64,000 bases of DNA from Methylovulum psychrotolerans (GTDB lineage: Bacteria; Pseudomonadota; Gammaproteobacteria; Methylococcales; Methylomonadaceae), in NCBI RefSeq assembly GCF_002923755.1, contig NZ_PGFZ01000007.1, positions 184,246 through 248,245 on the forward strand. Direction: 5' to 3'. Shown here piece by piece: positions 51,130 to 63,020 of the stretch (positions are counted from its first letter, which is position 1; every line of letters begins with the position of its first letter). Made by a program: the position numbers and the translations under genes. The notes under the pieces are model-generated. The model was not told the origin of the DNA. It ran no database searches and saw only the letters and a program-made list of their open reading frames with translations.

Positions 51130-52758
51130 ATGAATTACCAGGTTCTCGCCAGAAAATGGCGTCCCGCTAATTTCACAGAAGTTGTCGGACAAGAGCATGT
51201 CGTCAAGTCGTTAACTAACGCACTCGCCCACAATCGCTTACATCACGCCTATTTATTTACCGGAACCCGCGGTGTCGGCAAGACCACACTGGCACGGATC
51301 TTGGCTAAAGCCATCAATTGCGAAAATCTCCAAAACTTTAATCCCTGCGGCGTTTGCCCCATTTGCGTTGCCGTCGATGAAGGCCGTTTTTTAGACCTGA
51401 TCGAAGTCGATGCCGCGTCCCGCACCAAAGTTGAAGATACCCGCGATTTACTTGATAATGCCCAGTATGCCCCCAATCAAGGCCGCTATAAGGTCTATTT
51501 GATTGACGAGGTGCACATGTTATCGGGGCATAGCTTTAATGCCTTATTAAAGACCTTGGAAGAGCCGCCGCCGCATGTCAAGTTTCTGCTGGCGACCACC
51601 GACCCGCAAAAAATCCCTGTCACCGTCCTGTCCCGTTGTCTGCAATTTAACCTTAAACGCTTATTGCCGGAGCAAATCCTTGCGCAAATGCGTTTCATTT
51701 TGGCGCAGGAAGCCATTGCCTGTGAAACCCCCGCCTTAAAATTGCTTGCCCGTGCCGCCGATGGCAGTATGCGCGACGGCCTGAGTTTGCTCGACCAAGC
51801 GATTGTCTATGGCGCGGGTACGGTGATGCTGACGGAGGTGCAGGCGATGCTGGGGACGGTGGCGCAACAGCCGGTCGCGGATATTTTACAGGCGTTGGCC
51901 AGCCAAGATGTAGCCGCCATTTTCCAAACCATTCATGAAATGGCCGATTTGACCAGCGACTTTAGCGATGTGCTGGCGCAAGTGCTGCAAGTCTTGCATC
52001 GGGTGGCTTTGGCTCAGTATGTGCCGGGGCTGCTTAGCCAAGATTTTGATGCCGAGATGCTCGCCGATTTGGCGGCCAAGCTGGCACCGGAAGATGTGCA
52101 GTTGTACTACCAGATCGGCCTGTTAGGGCAGCGGGATTTGGAATTGGCGCCTGATCCGCGCAGCGGTTTTGAAATGGTCATATTGCGGATGTTGGCTTTT
52201 AAGCCCGTAGCTTTGGCTACCGCTACCGCCAAACCTGTTGCCCGGCCTGCCGCCGTGCCACCTGTGCCGCCGCCTGTTGCCGTTGCGCCTTCACTGTCCG
52301 CACCGCCGTCCCAGCCTGCTATGCCAACGTCTGCCATAACCGTGGCGAGTCCGGTCGCTGAAGCGGTAATGACAAGCCCGTCCGGCGATCAATGGGTGGA
52401 TATGATTGCCGCGATGCGTTTGGGCGGTATGACCCGTGAGCTGGCGAATAATTGTGTGCTGGAGCGTCTGGATGACACGAGCTGTGTATTAAGGCTGGAT
52501 CCGGGGCATGTGCAGTTGCGCGGGGCGGTCGCCGAAGAAAAACTGCAAAAGGCCTTACATGCCTATTGCGGGAAGCCCGTCAAGTTGGTCTTCAATGCCG
52601 AAAAAATGACCGTCGCCACGCCCGCTATGCAGTTGCTTAAGGAGCGGGAAGACCGCCAGCAAGCGGCAGTCGGGGCGATTAATGCCGATTCTAACGTGCA
52701 GGCTTTAAAAGATCAGATGGATGCCAGGATTCTGTCCGGCTCCATTGAGCCTGTGTAG
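51130..52758 (+). CDS. dnaX: DNA polymerase III subunit tau
   Basis: Clamp-loader ATPase, 542 residues from the ATG at 51130 (MNYQVLARKWRPANFTEVVGQEHV). Walker A GTRGVGKTT (about 45-53), the four-Cys zinc module (CEN..CGVCPIC), Walker B YLIDEVHML, sensor 1 LLATTDPQKIP and SRCLQF arginine-finger block. A Pro/Ala-rich linker (about 365-420) leads to the tau C-terminal domain, which is shorter than that of E. coli tau (643). I found no convincing slippery heptamer for a gamma form. It heads the dnaX-ybaB-recR operon. Confidence 0.95.
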   Translation: MNYQVLARKWRPANFTEVVGQEHVVKSLTNALAHNRLHHAYLFTGTRGVGKTTLARILAKAINCENLQNFNPCGVCPICVAVDEGRFLDLIEVDAASRTKVEDTRDLLDNAQYAPNQGRYKVYLIDEVHMLSGHSFNALLKTLEEPPPHVKFLLATTDPQKIPVTVLSRCLQFNLKRLLPEQILAQMRFILAQEAIACETPALKLLARAADGSMRDGLSLLDQAIVYGAGTVMLTEVQAMLGTVAQQPVADILQALASQDVAAIFQTIHEMADLTSDFSDVLAQVLQVLHRVALAQYVPGLLSQDFDAEMLADLAAKLAPEDVQLYYQIGLLGQRDLELAPDPRSGFEMVILRMLAFKPVALATATAKPVARPAAVPPVPPPVAVAPSLSAPPSQPAMPTSAITVASPVAEAVMTSPSGDQWVDMIAAMRLGGMTRELANNCVLERLDDTSCVLRLDPGHVQLRGAVAEEKLQKALHAYCGKPVKLVFNAEKMTVATPAMQLLKEREDRQQAAVGAINADSNVQALKDQMDARILSGSIEPV

Positions 52759-52778
52759 CCATTATACAAGGAGAAAAA

Positions 52779-53102
52779 ATGAAGAACCCTTTAGGAAATC
52801 TCATGCAGCAAGCGCAAAAAATGCAGGAAGATTTTAAAAAAGCGCAGGAAGAAATTGCTGCCATGCAGGTGCAGGGCGAATCCGGCGGCGGCTTGGTCGC
52901 CATTATCATGAACGGCAAGCGTGAAGCTTTAAAAGTGACGATTGACCCGTCTTTAGTCGGTGATGATAGGGATATGTTGGAAGATTTGGTGGCGGCGGCG
53001 ATTAATGACGCGGTGAATAAAGTGGCAAAAATGAAAAAAGAAAAAATGTCCGCGTTAACGGCGGGTATGCCGTTGCCACCCGGTTTTCAAATGCCGTTTT
53101 AA
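52779..53102 (+). CDS. ybaB: YbaB/EbfC nucleoid-associated protein
   Basis: A 107-residue DNA-binding protein with the conserved MKNPLGNLMQQAQKMQEDFKKAQEEIAAMQVQGESGGGLV N-terminal helix and EALKVTIDP strand. It forms a dimer that binds DNA without strict specificity. It lies between dnaX and recR, as in most gammaproteobacteria. Confidence 0.95.
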   Translation: MKNPLGNLMQQAQKMQEDFKKAQEEIAAMQVQGESGGGLVAIIMNGKREALKVTIDPSLVGDDRDMLEDLVAAAINDAVNKVAKMKKEKMSALTAGMPLPPGFQMPF

Positions 53103-53114
53103 GCATCGCTTAAT

Positions 53115-53711
53115 ATGTCCAAAAAAGGCCTGTTAGGGCAGTTGATACAAAGCTTTTGCTGTTTGCCTGGGGTCGGGGCAAAAACCGCGCAGCGTATGGT
53201 GTTTTACCTGTTGCAGCGTGACCGTCAGGGAGCCAGGCGGCTGGCCGAATTGCTGTTGTTGGCTATCGATAACATTAACCACTGCCCGCAATGCCGGACG
53301 CTGACCGAAGACGCGCTCTGTGTGATTTGCGCCGACCCTGCGCGTGATAGGGGCTTGGTCTGCATTGTCGAAAATCCCGCCGATGTTTGGGTGGTGGAGC
53401 AGACTGCCGTGTTCAAAGGCGGGTATTTTGTCCTGCATGGGCGGCTGTCGCCGCTAGACGGTATCGGCCCTGATGAATTGGGGCTGGATTTGTTGCGCCA
53501 ACAATTGGCGGCGGGGCAGGTCAAGGAATTGATCTTAGCGACCAATTCCACTGTCGAGGGTGAAGCCACGGCGTTTTTTATTGGCGAACTGGCGCGTAAG
53601 CACCAAGTCAAGGCTACCCGTATCGCCCATGGTGTACCGATGGGCGGCGAATTGGAGTTTACCGACAGCGGCACGCTGTCCCATGCGTTTAATGACCGGA
53701 AGGTTTTTTAA
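53115..53711 (+). CDS. recR: Recombination protein RecR
   Basis: RecFOR-pathway protein, 198 residues. Helix-hairpin-helix [18 protein letters not shown] (about 17-34), the C4 zinc finger C(57)PQC..CVIC ([16 protein letters not shown]), the TOPRIM domain starting [14 protein letters not shown], and the C-terminal Walker-like [15 protein letters not shown] block. It follows ybaB by 12 bases. Confidence 0.96.
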   Translation: MSKKGLLGQLIQSFCCLPGVGAKTAQRMVFYLLQRDRQGARRLAELLLLAIDNINHCPQCRTLTEDALCVICADPARDRGLVCIVENPADVWVVEQTAVFKGGYFVLHGRLSPLDGIGPDELGLDLLRQQLAAGQVKELILATNSTVEGEATAFFIGELARKHQVKATRIAHGVPMGGELEFTDSGTLSHAFNDRKVF

Positions 53712-53729
53712 CTAGAGAAGGTATCTATC

Positions 53730-54068
53730 ATGTCGGATTGTCTGTTTTGTAAAATGGTTGCTGGTGTCATCAAGCCGGATGTCGTGTTTGAAGATGATAA
53801 TGTCTTGGCGTTCCGGGATATTAACCCGCGTGCGCCTGTGCATGTGCTGGTTATCCCTAAGCAGCATGTGCCGACCTTAAACGAATTGGCTAACCCAGAA
53901 CTAGCCGGGCAGCTTTTGCAAGCGGCGGCGGCGGTCGCCAAGCAGGAAGGTTTGGCCGACAACGGCTACCGCGTCAATATCAACTGCAATAAGCACGGTG
54001 GGCAGGAAGTCTATCATCTGCACCTGCATGTTTTGGGTGGCCGGCAAATGGCTTGGCCGCCCGGTTAA
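53730..54068 (+). CDS. hinT: HIT-family nucleotide hydrolase (HinT-like)
   Basis: A 112-residue purine nucleoside phosphoramidase. SDCLFCKMVAG..PDVVFEDDNVLAFRDINPRAPVHVLVIPKQHV is the standard HIT fold, and the histidine triad HLHLHVLGGRQM ends it. It is 18 bases after recR, so it may be co-transcribed. Confidence 0.94.
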   Translation: MSDCLFCKMVAGVIKPDVVFEDDNVLAFRDINPRAPVHVLVIPKQHVPTLNELANPELAGQLLQAAAAVAKQEGLADNGYRVNINCNKHGGQEVYHLHLHVLGGRQMAWPPG

Positions 54069-55815
<1,747 letters not shown>

Positions 55816-55816
<1 letters not shown>

Positions 55817-57018
55817 TGTCGGCTAGAGATTTTTTAGATAGCATAGAGCCGCATTTTACAAAAGGCGGTAAGTTAGAAAAGTATTACGGTCTCTATGAGA
55901 TGGTCGATACCTTTATCTATACGCCCGCTTCTGTAACACGCGGCACTACCCATGTTCGTGACGGTAACGACCTGAAACGGACAATGACGTTTGTGGTGAT
56001 TGCTACCTTGTTTTGCGTTTTGATGGCTGTGTATAACACGGGCTATCAGGCCAATTTGGCAATGGAAGCAATGGGTTTGGAAAAAATCGGCAATTGGCGC
56101 AGTTTGCCGATGATGATTTTCGGCTATAACCCGTCTAACCCACTGTCTTGCATCGCCCATGGCGCGTTGTACTTTTTCCCTATTTATTTCGTCACCTTAG
56201 CGGTGGGCGGGGTTTGGGAAGTGTTGTTCGCCACGGTGCGCGGCCATGAAGTCAATGAAGGCTTCTTGGTGTCATCCATGTTGTACACCTTAATTATGCC
56301 GCCTGACATGCCGTTATGGCAGGTCGCGTTAGGCATTTCTTTCGGTATCGTTATCGGTAAGGAAGTGTTCGGCGGAACCGGCAAAAACTTTTTAAACCCT
56401 GCTTTAACAGGTCGGGCGTTTTTGTATTTTGCTTATCCGGCTTCCATTTCCGGCGACTCCGTCTGGGTGGCTGTTGACGGTTATACGGCGGCAACCCCAC
56501 TGGGCTTGGCGGCAAACGGTGGCTTGGAAGCGGTTTATAACGCCCATTACACTTGGTTCCAAACCCTGTTCGGTTTTGAGCCGGGCTGTTTGGGAGAAAC
56601 CTCCACTATCGCTATCTTAATCGGTGCGGCGTTTCTGTTATATACCCGTGTGGCTTCGTACCGGATTATGGCGGGTGTGTTTTTAGGCATGGTGGCAACG
56701 TCATTGTTGTTTAATATGATCGGTAGCGACACCAACCCGATGTTTGCCTTGCCTTGGTACTGGCATTTGACTATCGGCGGTTTTGCTTTCGGTATGGTGT
56801 ATATGGCGACTGACCCCGTCAGTGCCGCGATGACTGACACAGGCCGCTGGATATTCGGCGCTTTAGTCGGCGGTATGACCGTCTTAATCAGAGTCGTGAA
56901 TCCTGCATTCCCAGAAGGTATTATGTTGGCAATTCTGTTCTCTAACATGTTCGCGCCTACCATTGACTACTTCGTCATTCAGGCCAATATCAGAAGAAGG
57001 ATGAAACGCCATGCTTAA
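55816..57018 (+). CDS. nqrB: Na+-NQR subunit B
   Basis: Integral membrane subunit with covalent FMN and riboflavin sites, 400 residues and about nine transmembrane helices. The flavinylation site is seen as [10 protein letters not shown] (Thr in Dxx-T-A-A-T, target of ApbE). Conserved [24 protein letters not shown] precedes it. It couples electron transfer to Na+ movement and binds korormicin/HQNO-type inhibitors. It overlaps nqrC by eight bases. Confidence 0.96.
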
Positions 57019-57904
57019 TAAAGAAACGCTGTGCCACTATTATGGAAAATTTACTGTCTACCGCGATAAGGTTTTGGCCTTAGGCAATGACAGCTTAGAA
57101 AAGACGTTCGCTATCGCTTTGTCTTTGTGCTTGGTTTGTGCGGTGTTTGTCGCTATGGCGGCGGTTGCTTTAAAGCCTCTGCAAGTCATGAACAAAGAAA
57201 TGGACATGAAGAAGAATATTCTTGATGTGGCGGGTCTTTTAGAACAAGGCAGCGATATTGACGCCGCTTTTGCCGAAAAGATCGAAGCGAAAATTGTTGA
57301 TTTGGAAAGCGGCGAATACATTGACAGCATTAATGCCGCCGACTATGACCAACGTAAGGCGGCGAAAGACCCCGCCCAAAACGTTGCTATTCCAAAAGAC
57401 AAAGATATTGCCCATATCAGAATCAAAGCCAAATATGCGAAAGTGTTTTTGGTGAAGGAAAAAGGTACTATCAAATCCATTATCTTACCGATTAACGGTT
57501 ATGGTTTGTGGTCTACGCTCTATGGCTTCTTATCGTTAGATGCCGATGGTCAGACCGTACAAAGCATCAACTTTTATGACCAAGCAGAAACTCCGGGGCT
57601 GGGTGGCGAAGTCGTTAACCCTAACTGGCGGGCGCTGTGGAAAGGTAAAAAAGTCTATGCCGAAACCGATCAGCCTTCGCTTGATAAAGGCCTGATTACT
57701 GAAGCCGATATCGGCGAACCGGCTTTGACCTTGATCAAAGGCGTGGTGGACAACAGCAAGCCGGGTTCGCAATACCAAGTGGACGGCCTTGCCGGTGCAA
57801 CTTTAACCAGTACGGGGGTTTCTAACTTAGTCAGATACTGGATGGGTAAAGAAGGTTTTGCCCCGTATTTGAGCAAAGTCAGAACCGTCAAAGGAGGTGC
57901 CTAA
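57011..57904 (+). CDS. nqrC: Na+-NQR subunit C
   Basis: FMN-carrying subunit with one N-terminal transmembrane helix ([21 protein letters not shown]), 297 residues. The flavinylated Thr lies in [10 protein letters not shown]; the usual Ser before GAT is Ala here, a mild deviation from the ApbE target consensus. [13 protein letters not shown] and the ETPGLGGE motif are conserved. It is coupled to nqrD by TAATG. Confidence 0.95.
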   Translation: MLNKETLCHYYGKFTVYRDKVLALGNDSLEKTFAIALSLCLVCAVFVAMAAVALKPLQVMNKEMDMKKNILDVAGLLEQGSDIDAAFAEKIEAKIVDLESGEYIDSINAADYDQRKAAKDPAQNVAIPKDKDIAHIRIKAKYAKVFLVKEKGTIKSIILPINGYGLWSTLYGFLSLDADGQTVQSINFYDQAETPGLGGEVVNPNWRALWKGKKVYAETDQPSLDKGLITEADIGEPALTLIKGVVDNSKPGSQYQVDGLAGATLTSTGVSNLVRYWMGKEGFAPYLSKVRTVKGGA

Positions 57905-58584
57905 TGAGCGCTGTATTGAATGACGAAACAAAAAAAGTATTAATAGAGCCGCTGGTCAGCAATAACCCTATCACCTTACAGGTCTTAGGTATTTGTTCGG
58001 CGTTGGCGGTCACCTCGCAAATGTCCACGTCATTGATTATGGCGTTGGCATTGACCTTGGTCACGGCGTTTTCTAGCGCCGCGATCAGCGCGATCAGAAA
58101 CCACATCCCCAGCAGCATCCGTATTATCGTGCAAATGACGATCATCGCGTCGCTGGTTATTGTGGTTGACCAGATCTTGAAAGCCTTCGCTTACGATGTC
58201 AGCAAGCAATTGTCGGTGTTTGTCGGTTTGATCATCACCAACTGTATCGTTATGGGCCGCGCCGAAGGCTATGCCATGAAAAATCCTCCGCTGGAGAGCT
58301 TCATGGACGGTATCGGTAACGGTTTGGGCTATAGCTTGATTTTGGTTATCGTCGCTTTTTTCAGGGAATTGTTCGGCTCAGGCAAGTTATTGGGCAATGA
58401 AATTTTCCACCTGACCAAAGACGGCGGCTGGTATGACCCTAATGGCTTGATGTTATTGCCGCCTAGTGCGTTTTTCATCATCGGTTTGATTATTTGGAGT
58501 GTCCGTCAATGGAAGCCCGAACAAGCCGAAAAAGTCGAATTTAAAATTATGCCGATTGCGCATGGTGAAGGAGGGCATCACTAA
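57904..58584 (+). CDS. nqrD: Na+-NQR subunit D
   Basis: Membrane subunit, 226 residues, about six helices, RnfE/NqrD family. [32 protein letters not shown], the Cys-containing pair of helices (with [19 protein letters not shown]) and [25 protein letters not shown] are family hallmarks. The conserved Cys of NqrD and NqrE together hold the intramembrane iron centre. Confidence 0.96.
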   Translation: MSAVLNDETKKVLIEPLVSNNPITLQVLGICSALAVTSQMSTSLIMALALTLVTAFSSAAISAIRNHIPSSIRIIVQMTIIASLVIVVDQILKAFAYDVSKQLSVFVGLIITNCIVMGRAEGYAMKNPPLESFMDGIGNGLGYSLILVIVAFFRELFGSGKLLGNEIFHLTKDGGWYDPNGLMLLPPSAFFIIGLIIWSVRQWKPEQAEKVEFKIMPIAHGEGGHH

Positions 58585-59192
58585 TGGAAGCCTATATTAG
58601 TTTATTTGTAAAAGCCGTTTTTATCGAAAACCTAGCCTTGTCCTTCTTTTTGGGCATGTGTACGTTTATTGCGGTCTCCAAGAAAATTTCCACGGCGATG
58701 GGCTTAGGGGTTGCGGTTATGGTGGTGCAAGCCATTACCGTTCCTGCCAATAACTTGGTTTATCACACCCTGCTGAAAGAAGACGCTTTGTCTTGGATTG
58801 GCATTAAAGGCGTGGATTTGAGCTTTTTGGCGTTGTTAAGCTGTATCGGTATGATTGCCGCTTTGGTACAAATTTTGGAAATGATCTTAGATAAGTTCTT
58901 TCCGGCTTTGTATTCTGCCTTAGGTATCTTCTTGCCGTTAATCACCGTAAACTGCGCCATTTTGGGCGGTAGTCTGTTCATGATTGAGCGTGACTACAAC
59001 TTCGGCGAAAGCGTCACTTACGGTATCGGTAGCGGCTTAGGCTGGGCTTTGGCGATTACCGTTATGGCGGGTGTGCGCGAAAAGCTCAAATACAGTGACA
59101 TTCCGGCTGGTCTGCAAGGCTTGGGTATCACCTTTATTACTGCGGGTCTGATGTCGCTTGGCTTCATGGCTTTCTCTGGAATCCAACTATAG
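58584..59192 (+). CDS. nqrE: Na+-NQR subunit E
   Basis: Membrane subunit, 202 residues, about six helices, RnfA/NqrE family. [22 protein letters not shown] and [18 protein letters not shown] contain the two conserved Cys residues of the intramembrane iron site shared with NqrD. It starts within the nqrD stop (TAATG) and ends 12 bases before nqrF. Confidence 0.96.
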   Translation: MEAYISLFVKAVFIENLALSFFLGMCTFIAVSKKISTAMGLGVAVMVVQAITVPANNLVYHTLLKEDALSWIGIKGVDLSFLALLSCIGMIAALVQILEMILDKFFPALYSALGIFLPLITVNCAILGGSLFMIERDYNFGESVTYGIGSGLGWALAITVMAGVREKLKYSDIPAGLQGLGITFITAGLMSLGFMAFSGIQL

Positions 59193-59204
59193 GAAGGTGT
59201 CGTA

Positions 59205-60425
59205 ATGTTGGAAATTATTTTAGGCATTATTATTTTCACGGGTTTCGTGATTGCATTGGTATTTCTCATTATCGGTGCCAAAAGTAAGTTGGTGGCTGCC
59301 GGTGATGTGGAAATTCTGATCAATGACGAGAAGAAAATCCATGTGCCGGTCGGATCAAAACTGTTAGGCGCGTTAGCCGATAACGGTTTGTTTGTGTCAT
59401 CAGCGTGCGGCGGCGGCGGTACTTGCGCACAATGCCGCGTGAAAGTCCATTCAGGCGGCGGCGATATTCTGCCGACTGAAACCTCGCACATCACCAAACG
59501 TGAAGCGGCGGAAGGCGAACGCCTTTCTTGCCAAGTCACGGTCAGAAACAATATGTCGATTGAAGTGGAAGACAGTGTTTTTGGGGTGAAAAAATGGGAA
59601 TGTACGGTTAAGTCTAACCATAACGTTGCCACGTTTATTAAAGAGTTGGTGTTGGATTTGCCGGAAGGCGAAGCTATTAACTACCGTGCGGGCGGTTATA
59701 TCCAAATCGAATGTCCGCCGCATGTCGTTAAATATAGCGATTATTTGGTGGAAGAGCGTTTCCGTGACGATTGGGATAAATTCAATCTGTGGCGTTATGT
59801 CTCCGACGTGAAAGAACCCGCGTTACGCGCCTACTCTATGGCTTCATACCCTGAAGAAAAAGAGATTATGCTGAACGTGCGTATTGCCACGCCGCCGCCA
59901 CGCGCCGCTGAAAATGTCCCGCCTGGGATTATGTCATCGTACATTTTTGGCCTGAAACCTGGCGATAAATGTATCGTGTCCGGCCCTTACGGTGAATTTT
60001 TCGCTAAAGAAACCGAAGCGGAAATGGTCTTCATCGGTGGTGGTGCAGGTATGGCGCCGATGCGTTCGCACATTTTCGACCAGTTACGCCGTTTGAAATC
60101 CAAACGTAAGATTACCTTCTGGTACGGTGCGCGGAGCAAGCGCGAAATGTTCTATGTTGAAGATTTCGATATGCTGGCCCGTGAAAATGACAATTTTGAA
60201 TGGCATGTGGCGTTATCTGACCCGCTGCCGGACGATAATTGGGACGGTTATACCGGATTTATCCATAACGTGGTTTATGAACATTATCTGAAAAACCATC
60301 CGGCACCAGAAGATTGTGAGTTTTACATGTGCGGTCCGCCAATCATGAACAGCTCAGTGATCAAAATGCTGTTAGATAACGGTGTCGAACCCGAAAACAT
60401 TATGTTGGACGATTTCGGCGGCTAA
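59205..60425 (+). CDS. nqrF: Na+-NQR subunit F
   Basis: NADH-oxidising subunit, 406 residues. An N-terminal membrane helix ([23 protein letters not shown]), a plant-type 2Fe-2S domain ([10 protein letters not shown]..., with a later C in RLSCQ), FAD-binding RAYSMASYP and the NAD-binding [12 protein letters not shown] and MCGPPIMN motifs. Electrons enter the complex here. A terminator follows directly, and neither apbE nor nqrM is adjacent. Confidence 0.97.
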   Translation: MLEIILGIIIFTGFVIALVFLIIGAKSKLVAAGDVEILINDEKKIHVPVGSKLLGALADNGLFVSSACGGGGTCAQCRVKVHSGGGDILPTETSHITKREAAEGERLSCQVTVRNNMSIEVEDSVFGVKKWECTVKSNHNVATFIKELVLDLPEGEAINYRAGGYIQIECPPHVVKYSDYLVEERFRDDWDKFNLWRYVSDVKEPALRAYSMASYPEEKEIMLNVRIATPPPRAAENVPPGIMSSYIFGLKPGDKCIVSGPYGEFFAKETEAEMVFIGGGAGMAPMRSHIFDQLRRLKSKRKITFWYGARSKREMFYVEDFDMLARENDNFEWHVALSDPLPDDNWDGYTGFIHNVVYEHYLKNHPAPEDCEFYMCGPPIMNSSVIKMLLDNGVEPENIMLDDFGG

Positions 60426-60442
60426 GTCGCTTACGGCAAAAC

Positions 60443-60488
60443 AATCCTCTTCCGCTTTGGTCTGTCCTTGCGGAAGGGGATTTTTTTT
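60443..60488 (+). terminator. Rho-independent terminator of the nqr operon
   Basis: AATCCTCTTCCGC (60443-60455) pairs with GCGGAAGGGGATT (60470-60482) with one wobble and a T-tail to 60488. It lies 18 bases after the nqrF stop. Confidence 0.92.
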
Positions 60489-60594
60489 ATAAATTCAGTA
60501 CCCATTCATTTTGTATAGGTTACAATCGTCAGTATTGGCAGCGTTGTTTATCATCGGATAAGGCCGCTGTGCGCTGACTGTTTTGGAGCTTCCT

Positions 60595-60975
60595 ATGCGA
60601 CCATCAAGATTATTGCTACTATTTTTCTGTCTGCTCATTTCCCAGTCTGTGCTTGCCTTACGTTGCGGCCATGAGTTGGTCGAATTGGGCAACAGTAAGA
60701 ACGATGTCGTTTATAAGTGCGGCGACCCTGATTCTATTGATACCCATCTCGAAAGGCGTAGCGTCAGCCATTATGCCAGTGAGTCGAATTATTTTGGTGA
60801 CGGCGCGACGGTTTACCCGAATACCGCCACCAATATAGGTTTGCAGCAATACGCCGAAGTGGATGTGGTGGTTGAGGAATGGGTTTATGATTTTGGCCGC
60901 AGACGTTTGCAGCAGTATTTACGTTTTGAAAATGGCCGCTTAAAGGAACTGAAAACCTTAGACCGTGGCCATTGA
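60595..60975 (+). CDS. DUF2845 exported protein
   Basis: A 126-residue exported protein from the ATG at 60595 (GGAG seven bases upstream). The signal peptide LLLLFFCLLISQSVLA is followed by LRCGHELVELGNSKNDVVYKCGDP, the DUF2845 signature with two Cys, and ending VVVEEWVYDFGRRRLQQYLRFENGRLKELKTL, reminiscent of the BamE/SmpA-like fold. It occurs in many gammaproteobacteria; the role is not known. It lies between nqrF and nqrM. Confidence 0.8.
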   Translation: MRPSRLLLLFFCLLISQSVLALRCGHELVELGNSKNDVVYKCGDPDSIDTHLERRSVSHYASESNYFGDGATVYPNTATNIGLQQYAEVDVVVEEWVYDFGRRRLQQYLRFENGRLKELKTLDRGH

Positions 60976-61030
60976 GGTAAGCAGTGATGTTATGTAGTCA
61001 TTTTTTCGATATTGAAAAATGTAGAGAGGA

Positions 61031-61280
61031 GTCGCTGTCGCGACGTTTTTTTTAATCGGGTTCTCGCACCCGAAGGCGAGATACTTTCTTTTGCTCCGCC
61101 AAAAGAAAGTATCCAAAGAAAAGGCGGCCCGGTTGCCGCTTGATCCTGCGCTTCTCGGTTTTGTCGGGGGTCGGCAGAGTGGGCTCCTGCCCACCTGCCG
61201 ACGCGCGGCATCCCTGCCGCGCCCCTTCGGGCTGATCCCGACAAACCCTGCGATGCTCGGCGCGGCAAACGGGGGTAAAG
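61031..61280. repeat. Multi-hairpin intergenic repeat element
   Basis: A run of inverted repeats in the gap between DUF2845 and nqrM: GTCGC/GCGAC with T8 after it (61031-61053, possible terminator), CGGGT/ACCCG (61057-61072), a perfect 13-bp ATACTTTCTTTTG / CAAAAGAAAGTAT (61081-61112), GTCGGCAG/CTGCCGAC with an inner TGGGC/GCCCA (61170-61202), GCGCGGCA/TGCCGCGC (61203-61222), and TTTGTCGGG/CCCGACAAA (61160-61245) enclosing the last two. Such composite palindromic units with CTTTCTTTTG..CAAAAGAAAG are dispersed repeats in many proteobacterial genomes. It encodes no convincing protein. Confidence 0.75.
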
Positions 61281-61339
61281 CACGTTACTGCGTAACGTCA
61301 GTTAAGAAGTGATTTTTTAGACATGTTGAGGATAAGATA

Positions 61340-61516
61340 ATGACCTATTTTTTAGTGACCTTTGCGGTCATGCTGGCGGTAGTCGGCTTAATGGCAATTG
61401 GGGTGATCTTTGGCAGAAAAGCCATTAAAGGCTCTTGTGGCGGGGTTAATAGCGACTGTGTCTGTGTAGAGAAATGCGATAAACGTAAAAAACTTGAAGC
61501 AGAAGGGCGTGCTTGA
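61340..61516 (+). CDS. nqrM: Na+-NQR maturation protein NqrM
   Basis: A 58-residue protein needed to insert the intramembrane iron centre of NQR (DUF539 family). MTYFLVTFAVMLAVVGLMAIGVIFGRK forms one membrane helix, followed by GSCGGVNSDCVCVEKCDKR with four Cys. The ribosome site GAGG lies about nine bases before the ATG. It is normally found right after nqrF or apbE. Here it lies about 0.9 kb away, behind a terminator and a repeat, and overlaps the sbcB start. Confidence 0.9.
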   Translation: MTYFLVTFAVMLAVVGLMAIGVIFGRKAIKGSCGGVNSDCVCVEKCDKRKKLEAEGRA

Positions 61517-62967
61517 GTTCACCGACCCTGTACTGGCATGATTATGAGACGTTTGGCGCCGACCCGCAACGGGATCGGCCCGCGCAATTTGCCGGTGTCC
61601 GTACCGACAACGATTTTACTATTATTGACGAGCCGCTGGTGGTGTATTGCCAGCTTGCTGCCGATAGCCTCCCGCATCCTGACGCTTGCCTGATTACCGG
61701 CATTACCCCCCAAATAGCGGCCAAAAACGGTGTGTGCGAGGCGGAATTTATCCGCCTCATCCATGCCCAATTGGCGCGTCCGCATACTTGTGCCTTAGGC
61801 TATAACAGCATCCGTTTTGACGATGAAGTAACGCGCAATAGCCTGTATCGGCATTTTTACGACCCTTATGCACGGGAATGGCAGCATGGCAATTCGCGCT
61901 GGGATTTGCTGGATGTGGTCAGGGCGGCTAAGGCCTTGCGTCCTGACGGTATCCAATGGCCTGTTGACGGGCTGGGCAAGCCCAGTTTCCGGCTCGAGCA
62001 CTTGACCGCCGCCAACGGTATCGGCCATGCCAATGCCCATGACGCGCTGGCCGATGTTTATGCCACTATTGCCGTCGCTAAACTGCTTAAGACGAAACAG
62101 CCGAAGCTGTACCAGTTTTTTTGGCAGCACCGTAGCAAGTATGAGGCGTTAAACTTGTTGCAGTTGGGGCGGTTTGTGCCGTTGTTGCATGTTTCGGGTA
62201 TGTATCCGGCCTTACGGCATTGTTTGGCAGTGATTGTGCCGTTATGCCAGCATCCGGGCAATACCAATGGTGTGGTGGTTTATGATTTGGCGGTTGATCC
62301 TACGCCGCTGTTAAGCTTGTCGGTGGAGGAGATTCGCCAGCGGCTGTTCACGGCGACCGAGGCTTTGCCCGAAGGTACGGCGCGGATACCGCTAAAAACG
62401 GTGCATATCAATAAATGTCCGGTTTTAGCGCCAATGTCGGTACTGCGGCCTGCCGATAGGGAGCGTTTGGGCGTGGATTTGCCCCAGTGCCAAGCGCATT
62501 TGGCGGCCTTACAGGCGGCACCTGATATTGCCGCGAAAGTGGCGGCGGTGTTCGCGGCGGTCGGCGATGCGCCGGGCGTTCCCGCCGATCCTGATCTGGC
62601 TTTGTATAGCGGCGGATTTTTTAGTGATGCCGATAAGCGGCAAATGGCGAAAATCCCCACGCTGCCCGCTGAGACGTTGGCGGCGGCGCGGTTTCCGTTT
62701 GCCGACCCGCGCTTGCCGGAAATGCTCTTTAGGTATCGGGCGCGTAATTATCCGCACACTTTGTCGGCAACCGAGGCGCAAGCGTGGCGGCAAAGCTGTG
62801 TTGACCGTTTGACGGGCAGGGCAGGGGCGGGGAGCTTGACGTTTAGTGCGTTTTTTCGCCAATTGGAGAGCTTACGCGCCCTGCCGGACACGAATGCCGA
62901 CGTGTTGGAGGCTTTAGCGGCTTATGCGGCGGATAAAATGCAGGCTTTGGGGTTGGCGGCGGATTGA
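61513..62967 (+). CDS. sbcB: Exodeoxyribonuclease I
   Basis: Single-strand 3'-5' exonuclease, 484 residues. DEDDh motifs: YWHDYETFGADPQRDRPAQFAGVRT (Asp/Glu), GYNSIRFDDEVTRNSLYR, and NAHDALADVYATI (His..Asp). The SH3-like and C-terminal helical domains follow (KCPVLAPMSVL; FPFADPRLPEMLFRYRARNYP). The start is a TTG overlapping the nqrM stop (TTGA), so translation is coupled; there is no other plausible start nearby. Confidence 0.93.
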   Translation: MSSPTLYWHDYETFGADPQRDRPAQFAGVRTDNDFTIIDEPLVVYCQLAADSLPHPDACLITGITPQIAAKNGVCEAEFIRLIHAQLARPHTCALGYNSIRFDDEVTRNSLYRHFYDPYAREWQHGNSRWDLLDVVRAAKALRPDGIQWPVDGLGKPSFRLEHLTAANGIGHANAHDALADVYATIAVAKLLKTKQPKLYQFFWQHRSKYEALNLLQLGRFVPLLHVSGMYPALRHCLAVIVPLCQHPGNTNGVVVYDLAVDPTPLLSLSVEEIRQRLFTATEALPEGTARIPLKTVHINKCPVLAPMSVLRPADRERLGVDLPQCQAHLAALQAAPDIAAKVAAVFAAVGDAPGVPADPDLALYSGGFFSDADKRQMAKIPTLPAETLAAARFPFADPRLPEMLFRYRARNYPHTLSATEAQAWRQSCVDRLTGRAGAGSLTFSAFFRQLESLRALPDTNADVLEALAAYAADKMQALGLAAD

Positions 62968-62984
62968 CGGTTCTGGGCTTAGGC

Positions 62985-63012
62985 GGCGTAGGGGCTTATT
63001 TGTCCCTACGCC
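62985..63012. terminator. Hairpin between convergent sbcB and mltB
   Basis: GGCGTAGGG (62985-62993) pairs with CCCTACGCC (63004-63012). The T-rich loop but lack of a T-tail makes it a weak terminator candidate. It sits 9 bases from the mltB stop. Confidence 0.5.
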
Positions 63013-63020
63013 GGGCTTGG

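Noticed and set aside
52590-52612. dnaX programmed frameshift site at an A-run
   Set aside because: The A6 run is in the wrong phase for a slippery heptamer and lies near the C-terminus, where it could not create a gamma subunit.
61091-61312. Open frame across the multi-hairpin repeat
   Set aside because: The translated product reflects palindromic repeat DNA; similar repeats are often mis-annotated as genes.
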